Shown here: positions 26,192 through 35,762 of the stretch, in pieces | Layout of the letters: every line of letters begins with the position of its first letter | How positions within the stretch are numbered: the first letter of the stretch is position 1 | Source: Rikenella microfusus DSM 15922 | GTDB taxonomy: Bacteria; Bacteroidota; Bacteroidia; Bacteroidales; Rikenellaceae | Direction of reading: 5' to 3' | Length of the DNA stretch: 64,000 nucleotides | Assembly: GCF_000427365.1 (NCBI RefSeq) | Contig: NZ_KE386488.1 | Span: 1,709,882-1,773,881, forward strand | Made by a program: the position numbers and the translations under genes | The notes under the pieces: generated by a model | Database searches by the model: none | What the model was told of the DNA's origin: nothing | The model's input: the letters and a program-made list of their open reading frames with translations, nothing else

Positions 26192-27727
26192 ATGGCGAGA
26201 AAAAGGAAACTCCTTCTGTTCCGGGGCGATAAACCGTTGTGGATTATCGTGGCCGCCCTTTTCCTCGTCTCCCTGCTGGTAGTCTATTCGGCCACGGCGG
26301 CCATGGCCTACCGCGAAGTGGACGGCAATACGTCGTACTACCTGTTCCGGCAGGCGCGGTTCATCATGATCGGATTTTTCGTAATCATCGTGGTGCACTG
26401 GATCGACTACAAATATTACGCCCGGTATGCCAAGGCCCTTTTCCAGCTCAGCGTCGTGCTCGTCATCCTGGCCTACGTCATCGGCGTGTCGCTCAACGAT
26501 GCCGCCCGCTGGCTCAAGATTCCCGGCCTCGGTTTCACGTTCCAGCCTTCCGAACTGCTCAAAGTGACCCTCGTGGTGGTCATCGCCCAGCAACTGGGCA
26601 TCCGTCAGGGCGTCATCGCCAAAATCCCCGTCCTGCCTCCGCTGACTCCCGGCGGATGGGGACGCAACCCCCAGCGCAGTTTCGATATCTGGTACAAGAC
26701 GACCCGGCCGCTGATCCTGCCGATCGTCGTCGCCACCCTCGTGGTGCTCCCCTCCAACTTCTCGACCGCCGCGATTCTGTGGGGAACCTGCATGATCATG
26801 CTGATGATCGGTCGTGTGCGGCAGAGCGAACTGAACCGGCTGACGCTCGTGGCCGCAGCCTCTTGTATCGTGATCGTCGGAGGCATGTATGCCGCCGGGG
26901 TGGGAAGGGCCGAGACTTGGGTGAACCGTGTGGTGCAGTTCGTCGGACCGACCGAAGCGGTGGCCGACGACAAACAGTCCAGCCAGGACAGCTACCAGGT
27001 GCAGCAGGCCGAAATCGCCATCGCATCCGGCGGAGTGATCGGCAAAGGGCCGGGCAACAGCACCCAACGGTCGCAGTTGCCGCATCCGTATTCCGACTTC
27101 GCTTATGCTTTCATCATCGAAGAATACGGTATCGTGGGGGGAATCGTCGTCTTTGTTTTGTACCTTTGGATATTCTACCGCGCCGGACTGATCGTGCGCC
27201 GGTGCAATCGTCCCTCGCAGGGGCTGATGGTGCTCGGGCTGAGCCTGATCGTCACCATGCAGGCATTCGTGAATATGGCCGTGTCGGTCGGGCTGATGCC
27301 GGTTACGGGGCAGCCGCTGCCGTTGATCAGTATGGGCGGTTCGTCGGTATTCTTTACCTGCGTCGCGATGGGAATGATTCTCGGCGTGAGCCGTGAGAGC
27401 GAACGGGAACAGCAGGAGGCGGAGGCCAGGTTGCGGCGGGAAACCGAACCGGCGGCAGGAATCGTGCCGGATGACGGTACGCCGGCCGGAGTTGACGTTC
27501 CGCTTCCGGCAGAACCTGAGAGCGCGGGACCGTTGGCGGAACCGCTCCGGCGGCCGTTGGTTCCCGTGCGGCAGAGAACGGTCGATACCGCTTCGGAAGA
27601 GACCGACGGGGAAGATAACGACGAATTGACGCTGGTCGAACACAGCGACAGTCGGGACGCCTGGGCCGACGACAGTCGGAAAGGGCGGCGCGAAGTGGTC
27701 GATTTAATGGATGAACAGCATGAATGA
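26192..27727 (+). CDS. ftsW: Septal peptidoglycan glycosyltransferase FtsW
   Basis: FtsW is the SEDS-family polymerase that, with FtsI, makes septal peptidoglycan from lipid II. The first about 390 residues hold ten hydrophobic segments and SEDS landmarks: LLVVYSATAAMAYRE, AARWLKIPGLGFTFQPSELLK, GPGNSTQRSQLPHPYSDFAYAFIIEEYG, and MPVTGQPLPLISMGGSS. A hydrophilic tail of about 120 residues (from about 395) is rich in Glu/Arg/Pro and is longer than in model FtsW. It overlaps murG by 17 nt and opens the ftsW-murG-murC block. It is separated from mraY by unrelated genes. Confidence 0.95.
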   Translation: MARKRKLLLFRGDKPLWIIVAALFLVSLLVVYSATAAMAYREVDGNTSYYLFRQARFIMIGFFVIIVVHWIDYKYYARYAKALFQLSVVLVILAYVIGVSLNDAARWLKIPGLGFTFQPSELLKVTLVVVIAQQLGIRQGVIAKIPVLPPLTPGGWGRNPQRSFDIWYKTTRPLILPIVVATLVVLPSNFSTAAILWGTCMIMLMIGRVRQSELNRLTLVAAASCIVIVGGMYAAGVGRAETWVNRVVQFVGPTEAVADDKQSSQDSYQVQQAEIAIASGGVIGKGPGNSTQRSQLPHPYSDFAYAFIIEEYGIVGGIVVFVLYLWIFYRAGLIVRRCNRPSQGLMVLGLSLIVTMQAFVNMAVSVGLMPVTGQPLPLISMGGSSVFFTCVAMGMILGVSRESEREQQEAEARLRRETEPAAGIVPDDGTPAGVDVPLPAEPESAGPLAEPLRRPLVPVRQRTVDTASEETDGEDNDELTLVEHSDSRDAWADDSRKGRREVVDLMDEQHE

Positions 27728-28883
27728 CAAACCTTTGCGGGTGATTATCAGCGGCGGCGGCACCGCCGGACATATCTATCCCGCGGTATCGGTGGCCGAC
27801 GCCTTGCGGGCGGAATTGGGAGACGACGGCGTGCGGATTCTCTTCGTGGGCGCCGAAGGCAAGATGGAGATGGAACGGGTGCCGCAGGCCGGATACGAAA
27901 TCGTGGGATTGCCCGTGGCCGGACTCCAGCGCCGGCATTTGATATCGGGAGCCAACCTGGCTTTGCCGTTCAAAGTGATGCGGAGCCTGCGGCAGGCGCG
28001 GCGGATCGTGAAAGAGTTCCGTCCCGACGTGGCAGCCGGTTTCGGCGGCTATGCCAGTGCGCCGGTATTGTGGGCCGCGCAGCGGATGGGGATTCCCACC
28101 GTTATCCAGGAACAGAACTCCTACGCGGGGCTGACCAACCGGTTGCTTTCCAAACGGGCGAAAACGATCTGTACGGCTTACGACGGCATGGAACGCTTCT
28201 TCCCTGCGTCGAAAATCGTCCGGACGGGAAACCCGCTGCGGGGCCGTTTCGCCGGTCTTGCGGCACCGTCGGCGGCTGTTTTGCGGGAAGCCTGCGATCA
28301 TTTCGGTTTTGCGGCCGAAGCGGGAAAGAAAACGCTGTTGGTGGTGGGCGGGAGCCTCGGTACCCGGACGTTGAACCAGTGTATGCTACGATGGCTCGAC
28401 GCGCTGGAGGGACGGGACGACGTGCAGGTGATTTGGCAGAACGGGAAATATTACGAACCGCAGATCGCGGAAGCCATTGCCGCCCGGCCGGGCGGCCTGC
28501 CGGCGAACGTGTGGCGCGGGGCGTTCGTCGAGCGGATGGATCTGGCTTACGCTCTTGCCGACGTGGTGGTGGCGCGGGCCGGGGCCTGTACTGTATCGGA
28601 ACTGGAGTTGGTGGGACGACCGGTGATTTTCGTGCCGTCGCCCAATGTGGCGGAGGATCACCAGACGCGCAACGCCCAGGCTCTGGCGGCGAAAGAGGCA
28701 GCCTTAGTGGTGCGCGACGACGAAGCGGCGGAGAGAGTCGTTCCCCTCGCGCTGGAACTTTTGGCGGACGACGGACGGCGGGCGCGGATGGTGGCGAACA
28801 TCTCGGCAATGGGACGGCCCGACGCGGCACGCGACGTGGCGAAACAGGTGATCGAAACGGCGAAAAGATATGGCGAAAGATAG
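27711..28883 (+). CDS. murG: Lipid II synthase MurG (UDP-GlcNAc transferase)
   Basis: MurG adds GlcNAc to lipid I on the inner face of the membrane, forming lipid II. The 390-residue GT28 protein has the N-terminal loop ISGGGTAGHIYPAVS, GFGGYASAPVLWAAQ, IQEQNSYAGLTNRLLSK and the C-terminal VGGSLGTRTLN and ARAGACTVSELELVGRPVIFVPSPNVAEDHQ donor-binding blocks. Start is 27711 or, 9 nt later, 27720 (MNDKPLRV); both lie within the end of ftsW, so translation is coupled. It overlaps murC by 14 nt. Confidence 0.95.
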   Translation: MNSMNDKPLRVIISGGGTAGHIYPAVSVADALRAELGDDGVRILFVGAEGKMEMERVPQAGYEIVGLPVAGLQRRHLISGANLALPFKVMRSLRQARRIVKEFRPDVAAGFGGYASAPVLWAAQRMGIPTVIQEQNSYAGLTNRLLSKRAKTICTAYDGMERFFPASKIVRTGNPLRGRFAGLAAPSAAVLREACDHFGFAAEAGKKTLLVVGGSLGTRTLNQCMLRWLDALEGRDDVQVIWQNGKYYEPQIAEAIAARPGGLPANVWRGAFVERMDLAYALADVVVARAGACTVSELELVGRPVIFVPSPNVAEDHQTRNAQALAAKEAALVVRDDEAAERVVPLALELLADDGRRARMVANISAMGRPDAARDVAKQVIETAKRYGER

Positions 28884-30261
28884 GATTTATTTCGTGGGGA
28901 TCGGCGGTATCGGCATGAGCGCGCTGGCCCGTTATTTCAGACACGAAGGGTGGCAGGTAGCGGGATACGACCGCACGCCGTCGCCCCTGACGGCGGAATT
29001 GGAAAAGGAGGGGATCGCGGTGCATTACGAGGATTCGGCGGCCGCGATTCCGGAGGCTTTCCGGGAGGCGTCCCGCACGCGGGTGGTTTATACGCCGGCC
29101 GTCCCGCACGACCATGCTGAGCTGAACTGGTTCCTTGGCCGCGGGTTCGAGGTGCTGAAACGGTCGCGGATGCTGGGACTGCTGGGCGAAGGGAAGAATG
29201 TGATGGCGGTGGCCGGAACGCACGGCAAGACCACGACTACGACGATGGTCGCCCATTTCAATGCCGTGGCGGCCGGGGAAGGCAGCGCTTTTTTAGGCGG
29301 GATTTCCAAAAATTTCGATTCCAATCTGGTGCTGGGGGCGGGTCGGCGAATGGCGGTCGAGGCGGACGAATTCGACCGGTCGTTCCTGCAATTGCACCCG
29401 AAAGAGGCGGTCGTTACGTCGGTCGATCCGGACCATCTGGATATTTATGGTACTTACGAGGCTGTGCGCGAGGCGTTCTCGCAGTTCGCGGCTCAGATAC
29501 GGCCCGAAGGGACTCTGATTCTGAAAAAAGGAATCGACCTGCCGCTCGACAGAAAAGATATACGACAGTACACGTACCATGTAAACGACACCGATGCGGA
29601 TTTCCGGGCGGAGAATCTGTCGGTGGACGAGGGGGGGTATTACACGTTCGACCTGGTGTTTCCCGACCGGCGCGTCGCGGGATGCCGGCTGGGGATTCCG
29701 GGATTGGTGAACGTCGAGAACTGCGTGGCCGCCGCCGCGCTGGTCTGGTGCGAGGGTTTTCGTTCTGACGAGGCTCTGCGGGAGGCGATCGCCACGTTCC
29801 GGGGGGTGCGGCGGCGGTTCGATTTTTGGGTGAACGATCCCCGGCGGCCCGCGGGGACGATCTATATGGACGATTATGCGCACCATCCGGCGGAGCTGCG
29901 GGCGATGCTGACTTCCGTGAGGAAGATGTTTCCGCGCCGCGAGCTGACGGTGGCGTTCCAGCCGCACCTTTATACGCGGACGCGCGATTTCGCGCCGGAG
30001 TTCGCCGAGGTGCTGAGCCTGGCCGACCGTGTGTTGCTGCTGCCGATCTACCCGGCCCGGGAGGAACCGATTCCGGGCGTGACGTCGGAAATGATTTTCG
30101 AGGGGGTGACCGCCCCTTACAAGAAGCTGATTCCCAAAGAACGGTTGATGGACGAGGTGGAGGCGTTGCCCGCGGGCGGGGTGCTGGTTACGGCCGGGGC
30201 GGGAGATATCGATCGTTTCTGCGTATCGGTGGCGGAGATCGTGCGGCGGAAGAACGGATAA
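28870..30261 (+). CDS. murC: UDP-N-acetylmuramate:L-alanine ligase MurC
   Basis: MurC attaches the first amino acid of the stem peptide to UDP-MurNAc, using ATP. The 463-residue protein shows the N-terminal Rossmann loop YFVGIGGIGMSALA (residues 7-20), the ATP loop AGTHGKTTTTTM (about 114-125), the ADEFDRSFL Mur motif with DPDHLDIY, and the C-terminal YAHHPAEL and FQPHLYTRT blocks. It is coupled to murG by a 14-nt overlap. Downstream, where ftsQ would follow directly, a repeat cluster of nearly 1 kb intervenes. Confidence 0.95.
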   Translation: MAKDRIYFVGIGGIGMSALARYFRHEGWQVAGYDRTPSPLTAELEKEGIAVHYEDSAAAIPEAFREASRTRVVYTPAVPHDHAELNWFLGRGFEVLKRSRMLGLLGEGKNVMAVAGTHGKTTTTTMVAHFNAVAAGEGSAFLGGISKNFDSNLVLGAGRRMAVEADEFDRSFLQLHPKEAVVTSVDPDHLDIYGTYEAVREAFSQFAAQIRPEGTLILKKGIDLPLDRKDIRQYTYHVNDTDADFRAENLSVDEGGYYTFDLVFPDRRVAGCRLGIPGLVNVENCVAAAALVWCEGFRSDEALREAIATFRGVRRRFDFWVNDPRRPAGTIYMDDYAHHPAELRAMLTSVRKMFPRRELTVAFQPHLYTRTRDFAPEFAEVLSLADRVLLLPIYPAREEPIPGVTSEMIFEGVTAPYKKLIPKERLMDEVEALPAGGVLVTAGAGDIDRFCVSVAEIVRRKNG

Positions 30262-30466
30262 AACGCAGGGCTATGCGCGGGAGGGCAGTGCGGCTTTGGG
30301 CGGCGCAGGCCGGTGACGTCGGGTATTCCGACAGAGGTGTTGCTATGCGTCGCAAGGAGAACCGGTATCGATCGGCACACTAACTATCTTTCCGCAGGCT
30401 GCGGCTCTTTGTAAAAACATAGGACTATTTAAATCCGAATCGCTCCCGGATGTTCGGATTGTAAAT

Positions 30467-30717
30467 AACCGTAGGTTTAAATGTACTGTCTGTCGCCGAC
30501 GGGCGTTTGTTTTTTTCACCCGCTCCTGCCGCGAGGGCACCGGTCTCTCCGGACGCCTCATGCCGGCGGGGCATCTCCTTTTTTGCGCGACCAAAAAAGG
30601 AGACAAAAAAGTCGCCGGGAATGCGATTCCCCGTTCCCGACTCCCGTCGGATCGGAAAATCGCACATTCCCGGGTCGGCAGCCTTGACCCGTAGAAATAC
30701 TTTTTAAACCTACTGTT
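30467..30717 (-). repeat. Element e, copy 4 (251 bp, inverted)
   Basis: Near-identical to copy 1 at 2589-2841 but in the opposite orientation. The ends AACCGTAGGTTTAAA and TTTAAACCTACTGTT and the 12-bp core stem are conserved. The similarity continues to about 30840 (a module and TAACCTAC hairpin), matching 2470-2588. Confidence 0.8.
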
Positions 30718-31065
30718 CAATTATCTCATTTATCGGCTTTGCGCCCACCCCCCGAAGCCGCAAAGCGGCTTGGGCGCGAAAGCCGGCGATTCTGAAGAAT
30801 CGCATAACCTACAAACCGTAGGTTAAAATTAAAGTTCCGCGTAGCGGGCAGCCCGGAGCCACCCCCGGCGCAGGGCTGCAACCTGCCGGTTTTGCCCTCG
30901 CTGGCTCCGGGCTTGAATCTGCAAATTAAAAGTACGGTTAAACTAAGTTTCCGCGTCAGCGGGCGGGCCGGACGCCTCCCCTCGGGAGGCCCGCAATCCT
31001 CGTAAACTCGGGGCGACCTCCCGGGCGCCCGATCCGAATGAAAAATAACCGTACCGTTAATCGTA
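30718..31065 (-). repeat. Rest of mosaic repeat cluster R5 between murC and ftsQ
   Basis: After the inverted element e come inverted a (about 30725-30812), the TAACCTAC/GTAGGTTA joint (about 30815-30835), inverted b (about 30840-30920), and a c module (about 30930-31060) ending AAAAATAACCGTACCGTTAA. Bases 30262-30466 and 31066-31231 carry no recognisable gene, promoter or repeat. Confidence 0.75.
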
Positions 31066-31231
31066 TCCGCCGGGGATAGCGGGGACTGTTCGCAGTCCCA
31101 CGGCGGGAACGGCTCCGGCCAGACAGCGGGTCGCTCGATACCGGGCCGCAGCCGGATGAACAAGAGAACAACTTTCGAAGGCCCCCTGTATGAAGGGGCC
31201 TGTCCGATTATGAAAAACACGAAACCCGATC

Positions 31232-32098
31232 ATGACTCCCAACGGGCGTAAAATAGTCAATGCGGCGTTGCTGGTGCTGCTGACGGCTTATGCAGTCGTG
31301 GCCGTGCGTTATTGTTCCGTGCAGGAGCGGGAATTGAAATGCAAAGGGACGGATATCGTCATCCGGGACAGCGCCCGGTTGAAATTCGTCACGCCCGAAA
31401 TAGTCCGGCACTGGCTCTCGGACAGCGCCGTGCGGGTGGCGGATATTCCGCTTCGCGAGATCGACGTTTATGCCGTGGAACGATTGATCGAAGGGCAACG
31501 TTACGTCTCCCGCGCCGAAGCCTATACGGCGATCGACGGTTTGCTGCATATCGTTCTGGAGCAACGTGAGCCGGTGCTGCGCGTAGTCAGCGAAACCGGC
31601 CATAACTTTTATCTGGACAGCACATTGGTACTGCTGCCTCCGCAGTCCGACCCCATGGCCGAAGTGCCCGTGGCGAGCGGTCGTTTGCCCCTGGGTTTCC
31701 CGACCGGTTATTTCGGCCCCCTGGATGAAAAAAAGTTTCCCCGGGAGCGGGAATTGTTGCATAATCTGCTTAACTTTGTACATCAGGTAGATACCGATCC
31801 TTTCCTGAGCGCCCTGATCGCCCAGGTCTATTACGACGGGAAAGAGGTACGATTATTGCCGCGGGTGGGAAAACAGACGATCCGTTTCGGCGGGATCGCC
31901 GATTCGGCGGCTGTCGGAGCCAGATTGCGGAAACTGTCGCGGTTCTATCGCAGGAGTTTCGGCGAAGGATGGTGGCGTTCGGCGACCGAAATCGACCTGA
32001 GGTTCCGGGGGCAGGTCGTCTGCAAAGGGATGCCGGCGGAGCGGGAAGTGGCGGAAACTACGAACACAGAGAGCACACACGAGACATATGGACAATAA
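31232..32098 (+). CDS. ftsQ: Cell division protein FtsQ
   Basis: 288 residues. A single N-terminal membrane helix (VNAALLVLLTAYAVVAVRYC, residues about 8-27) is followed by a periplasmic POTRA-like segment and the beta domain (VYAVERLIEGQRYVSRAEAY ... LEQREPVLRVVSE), the FtsQ topology of Bacteroidetes. FtsQ links early and late divisome proteins. Overall sequence conservation is low, so the call leans on topology and on position just before ftsA, whose ATG overlaps its end by 11 nt. The start MTPNGRKIV at 31232 is the first Met compatible with the anchor. Confidence 0.85.
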   Translation: MTPNGRKIVNAALLVLLTAYAVVAVRYCSVQERELKCKGTDIVIRDSARLKFVTPEIVRHWLSDSAVRVADIPLREIDVYAVERLIEGQRYVSRAEAYTAIDGLLHIVLEQREPVLRVVSETGHNFYLDSTLVLLPPQSDPMAEVPVASGRLPLGFPTGYFGPLDEKKFPRERELLHNLLNFVHQVDTDPFLSALIAQVYYDGKEVRLLPRVGKQTIRFGGIADSAAVGARLRKLSRFYRRSFGEGWWRSATEIDLRFRGQVVCKGMPAEREVAETTNTESTHETYGQ

Positions 32099-33608
32099 CG
32101 AATACGTAGCGGCGGTCGATCTTGGGACAACCAAGGTGGCGATGGCCGTGGGACGCAAAGCCGAGAAGAACAAGATCGAAATCGTCGCGCTGAAAGAGGT
32201 GGCCTCCAACGGCGTGATGAAAGGCGACCTGAAGAATATCGAGCAGGCTTCGCAGGTGTTGCGGGAGGTCAAAGCCAAGCTCGAACAGGAGCTGGGCATC
32301 GTGGTGCGCGAGGCCTATGTGGGCGTCTCCGGCCAACATATACAGTGCAACCGTACGCAAGGCTACGTGACCGTCCAGAACGTGACCGACGCCGGGGTGA
32401 CCGAAGTGCGCAAAAGCGATGTCGAACGGCTTATCGACGACCAGCGGAACGCCTCTTTGCCGGCGGGCAAGACCATCATCAGCATCCTGCCGCAGTCCTA
32501 CACCCTGGACGGCGAAGACGACATCAGCGAGCCGGTGGGCATGGAAGGCCGGAAGCTGGAGGCGAAATTCAACGTCATTATCGGCGAAGAGACAGCCATC
32601 GAACGTATCCGGAGGTGTTTCCAGCGCGTGGGCCTCAAATTGGCGGGCATCGTGCTCCAGCCGCTGGCCTCGGCCGAAGCGGTGCTGAGCGACGATGAGA
32701 AAGAACTCGGCGTGGCCGTGGTGGACATCGGGGGCGGAACGACCGACATCTGCGTCTATTACGACAAAGTGATCCGTCATCTAGCGGTGATTCCGATCGG
32801 CGGTAACATCATCAACAAGGACATCCGCGCCTACGGCATTCTGGAACGGTACGTCGAAAAGCTCAAGACCTCGTTCGGCGAGGCGGTGGCCGAACGGACC
32901 CCCGGCGATAAATATATCAACATCCCGAGCGTAAACGGCCAGGCCCCGAAAGAGATCGCGGTACGTACCCTGGCGGGGATCATCGAAGCCCGCATGTACG
33001 ACATCATCGACTACGTGAAGATCGAGATCGAACGGTGCGGGTTCAAAGGCCGGCTGGGGGCCGGAATCGTGCTGACCGGCGGCGGAGCGAACCTCAGGAA
33101 CCTCGATCTGCTGTTCAAAATGCACACGGGCATGGACGTGCGGATAGCCCAGCCCGTCACCTATGTGGCATCGGAGTCGGCCGAACTGGTCTCGGCGCCG
33201 AAATATTCCACCCTGACGGGGATTATCCTCGACGAGGTGCGCAAAGGGAACCATACCGAAATCGGCGAACAGCCGGCCGTGCAGCCGTCGGCAGACGACA
33301 GTGCCGTGCAGACCCAGGCCGCGACCGTCGGATACGGGTACGGCGCGGCCGCGGGCGAACCGGCGGAACCGGGAGCGGACGCCTATGCCCGGCAGCCCTA
33401 CGACGACGGAACATACGCCCGGCAGGACGGCGACCCGTACGGTACGGGCGTCCAGCAGGACGGCTACGGCATGCAGGGGGACGAAGGTTATGCGGACGAC
33501 TATCCGGCCGAAGAGGAGTTGCGGGTGCGCAAACCGAAACTCTCGGAAAGGATGAAACGTCTGTTCAGTTCGATGTTCTCCGAAGAGGTCGATGACGACA
33601 ACTATTAG
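32088..33608 (+). CDS. ftsA: Cell division protein FtsA
   Basis: FtsA is the actin-like membrane tether of the FtsZ ring. The 506-residue protein has the nucleotide-binding blocks VAAVDLGTTKVAMAVG (residues 5-20), VVDIGGGTTDICVYY (about 208-222) and GAGIVLTGGGANLRNLD (about 324-340). Between residue about 400 and the C-terminus is an unusually long low-complexity linker (Tyr/Asp/Gly/Gln-rich, ARQPYDDGTYARQDGD...), ending in the amphipathic membrane-targeting helix KLSERMKRLFSSMFSE. The long linker is common in Bacteroidetes FtsA. It overlaps ftsQ by 11 nt and precedes ftsZ by 66 nt. Confidence 0.95.
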   Translation: MDNNEYVAAVDLGTTKVAMAVGRKAEKNKIEIVALKEVASNGVMKGDLKNIEQASQVLREVKAKLEQELGIVVREAYVGVSGQHIQCNRTQGYVTVQNVTDAGVTEVRKSDVERLIDDQRNASLPAGKTIISILPQSYTLDGEDDISEPVGMEGRKLEAKFNVIIGEETAIERIRRCFQRVGLKLAGIVLQPLASAEAVLSDDEKELGVAVVDIGGGTTDICVYYDKVIRHLAVIPIGGNIINKDIRAYGILERYVEKLKTSFGEAVAERTPGDKYINIPSVNGQAPKEIAVRTLAGIIEARMYDIIDYVKIEIERCGFKGRLGAGIVLTGGGANLRNLDLLFKMHTGMDVRIAQPVTYVASESAELVSAPKYSTLTGIILDEVRKGNHTEIGEQPAVQPSADDSAVQTQAATVGYGYGAAAGEPAEPGADAYARQPYDDGTYARQDGDPYGTGVQQDGYGMQGDEGYADDYPAEEELRVRKPKLSERMKRLFSSMFSEEVDDDNY

Positions 33609-33674
33609 ACGGCCGGTCTTTTCGGGAAAACGATTATTCAGAAAGATAACAGAGAAGCGTACAACATACAGACA

Positions 33675-35270
33675 ATGGTTGAATTCGTAGATATAGCGCC
33701 CGTCAGTTCGTCCATCATCATGGTGGTGGGCGTCGGCGGCGGCGGGAGCAACGCCGTGAACCACATGTATAAACTGGGGATCACGGACGTTTCGTTCATG
33801 GTCTGCAACACCGACCGGCAGGCGCTGGAGCGCAGCCCGGTGCCGATCCGTATCCGGCTGGGCGAGAGCCTGACCGAAGGGTTGGGAGCCGGTAACAAAC
33901 CGGAGCGGGGCCGCGCGGCGGCGGAAGAGAGCATCGAGGAGATCCGGGAAGTTTTCCAGGAGAAAAATATCAAGATGGTCTTCGTGACCGCCGGGATGGG
34001 CGGGGGCACCGGTACCGGCGCCGCGCCGGTAATCGCCAAGGCGGCCAAAGAGATGGGGATACTGACGGTGGCCATCGTCACCATTCCGTTCAAGACGGAG
34101 GGCCGCCGGCGCATCATGCAGGCGCTCGAAGGGATCGAGGAGATCCGGCATAACGTCGATTCGCTGCTGGTGGTCAATAACGAAAACATCCATGAGATAT
34201 ACGGGGAACTGACCCTGTCGGAGGCTTTCGGCAAAGCGGACGACATTCTGGCGACCGCAGCCAAAAGTATCGCGGACATCATTACGCAGGAGTATCGTAT
34301 CAACGTCGATTTCGCCGACGTGCAGACCGTTATGAAAGACAGCGGCATCGCCCTGATGGGGTCCGCCCGCGGAAGCGGTGAAAACCGCGCCCTGGAGGTA
34401 GCCGAAGCCGCCATGAGTTCGCCGCTGCTGAACCATAAAGATATTTCGGGGGCCAAAAACGTGTTGCTCAATATCACTTCGGGCAGCCGGGAAGTCACCC
34501 TGACCGAGACCTATCAGATTACGCAGTTCGTGCAGGAACGCACGGGCAACGACAATGCGACCGACCTGATCTGGGGCGCGGGAACGGACGATTCGCTGGG
34601 CGACGATATCCGGATCACGGTGATCGCCACCGGGTTCGACATCGACAGCATTCCCGCCGTCCGCGACCGCTATGCCGAGATCGTAGGCCGCGACCCGAAC
34701 CGGAAGAATACCGGGGCGGCGGGCGGTACGGAACCCGCTCAACCGAGGCGGGAGACCGTTTCGCTGATCGATACGGACGGCAGCTCCGCCAGGAAGAAAC
34801 CGAAAACGGTTTCGGACGGGGCGGACGATTTCGCTGTCGTGACGCACCGGACGGAAGCGGCGGCTGATTACACGACCGATACGGAGAAGACATACGGCGA
34901 AGCTCTGCCGGCCGAACCGCAGCCCGTATATGCGGTTCCGGTTCCCGAGCCGGCCCGGCCCGTACAACCCGACCCCGTGCCGGCAACGGTTGCGGAACCT
35001 GCGCCTGAGGAAAACAGGCCGGCCGAACCGCAAACACAGCCGCAGATCCGGCCCGAGCCGGCAGCTGACCATGTGATACCGGCGGACGAATCGCCCGTGA
35101 CGCCGGTAACGGCTCTGAGCGAGGACGAGTTGGAAAATATCCCGGCGTTTATCCGCCGTCGGATGAAGATAGAGGTCGGTATATTGCCGGCCGGCAGCAA
35201 GGTTTCGCGGGAGACGCTCCGGAACGATTCGGCGGGGACGCCGAAAGGCGGGGGGCATCTGTTTGATTAA
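33675..35270 (+). CDS. ftsZ: Cell division GTPase FtsZ
   Basis: FtsZ is the tubulin-like GTPase forming the cytokinetic ring. The GTPase core covers residues about 10-330: VVGVGGGGSNAVNHM, the tubulin signature GGGTGTGAAPV (about 112-122), NVDSLLVVNNE and the T7 loop NVDFADVQTVM. A variable linker of about 150 residues rich in Pro, Glu and Thr follows. The C-terminal peptide IPAFIRRRMKIEV (about 490-502) resembles the Bacteroidetes FtsZ tail that binds FtsA; a further about 30 residues follow it, an extension beyond the usual end. A terminator follows the gene, closing the dcw region. Confidence 0.97.
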   Translation: MVEFVDIAPVSSSIIMVVGVGGGGSNAVNHMYKLGITDVSFMVCNTDRQALERSPVPIRIRLGESLTEGLGAGNKPERGRAAAEESIEEIREVFQEKNIKMVFVTAGMGGGTGTGAAPVIAKAAKEMGILTVAIVTIPFKTEGRRRIMQALEGIEEIRHNVDSLLVVNNENIHEIYGELTLSEAFGKADDILATAAKSIADIITQEYRINVDFADVQTVMKDSGIALMGSARGSGENRALEVAEAAMSSPLLNHKDISGAKNVLLNITSGSREVTLTETYQITQFVQERTGNDNATDLIWGAGTDDSLGDDIRITVIATGFDIDSIPAVRDRYAEIVGRDPNRKNTGAAGGTEPAQPRRETVSLIDTDGSSARKKPKTVSDGADDFAVVTHRTEAAADYTTDTEKTYGEALPAEPQPVYAVPVPEPARPVQPDPVPATVAEPAPEENRPAEPQTQPQIRPEPAADHVIPADESPVTPVTALSEDELENIPAFIRRRMKIEVGILPAGSKVSRETLRNDSAGTPKGGGHLFD

Positions 35271-35291
35271 GCGGCGGGTCGGATATGGGAA

Positions 35292-35327
35292 AGGCGGCCG
35301 GGGATTCGGATCCCCGGCCGCCTCTTT
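35292..35327 (+). terminator. ftsZ terminator
   Basis: Perfect 13-bp stem AGGCGGCCGGGGA/TCCCCGGCCGCCT, 6-nt loop, followed by CTTT. Confidence 0.75.
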
Positions 35328-35762
35328 CGTACACGAATGCCTGCCCTGCTGCGGGAAACGGCGATTCTCCGGTATCCTTTCGGAACCGGCAGCACGTTCC
35401 TCGAACCGGTTTTGCGGCGTCCGGTATTCTCGCCGGGCTTGTCTCGGAGCAGGGGTATGGGGATGGAGCGAAAATTGCCCGGTATCCGGCAGGCCGGGGA
35501 TTCGGGGGTAAGACGTAGGTAATGACTGATTCGGATAAAGTGATTTTATCGTCGCGTATGATCTTCGGTCGTTTTCGATCCGTACCCCATCCCTGTCTTA
35601 AGGGGGTAAATGCTGGAAATCAGGCGAAGAACGATTTGTCCGCCAAGTCCTGTTAGACAATTTCGCGTATGGATACCATATCTGGAACCGGCTCTAAAAA
35701 ACGTCCCGGTTCGGCGGGGCCGACCGGGACGGAGATAGGAGAATGCGTCGTATGGCAACGGG
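35328..35762. other. Gene-free interval, nothing recognised
   Basis: After the ftsZ terminator I see no gene, promoter, tRNA or clear copy of the repeat modules. Small frames here have no coding character. The interval separates the convergent ftsZ and purF-like genes. Confidence 0.5.
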
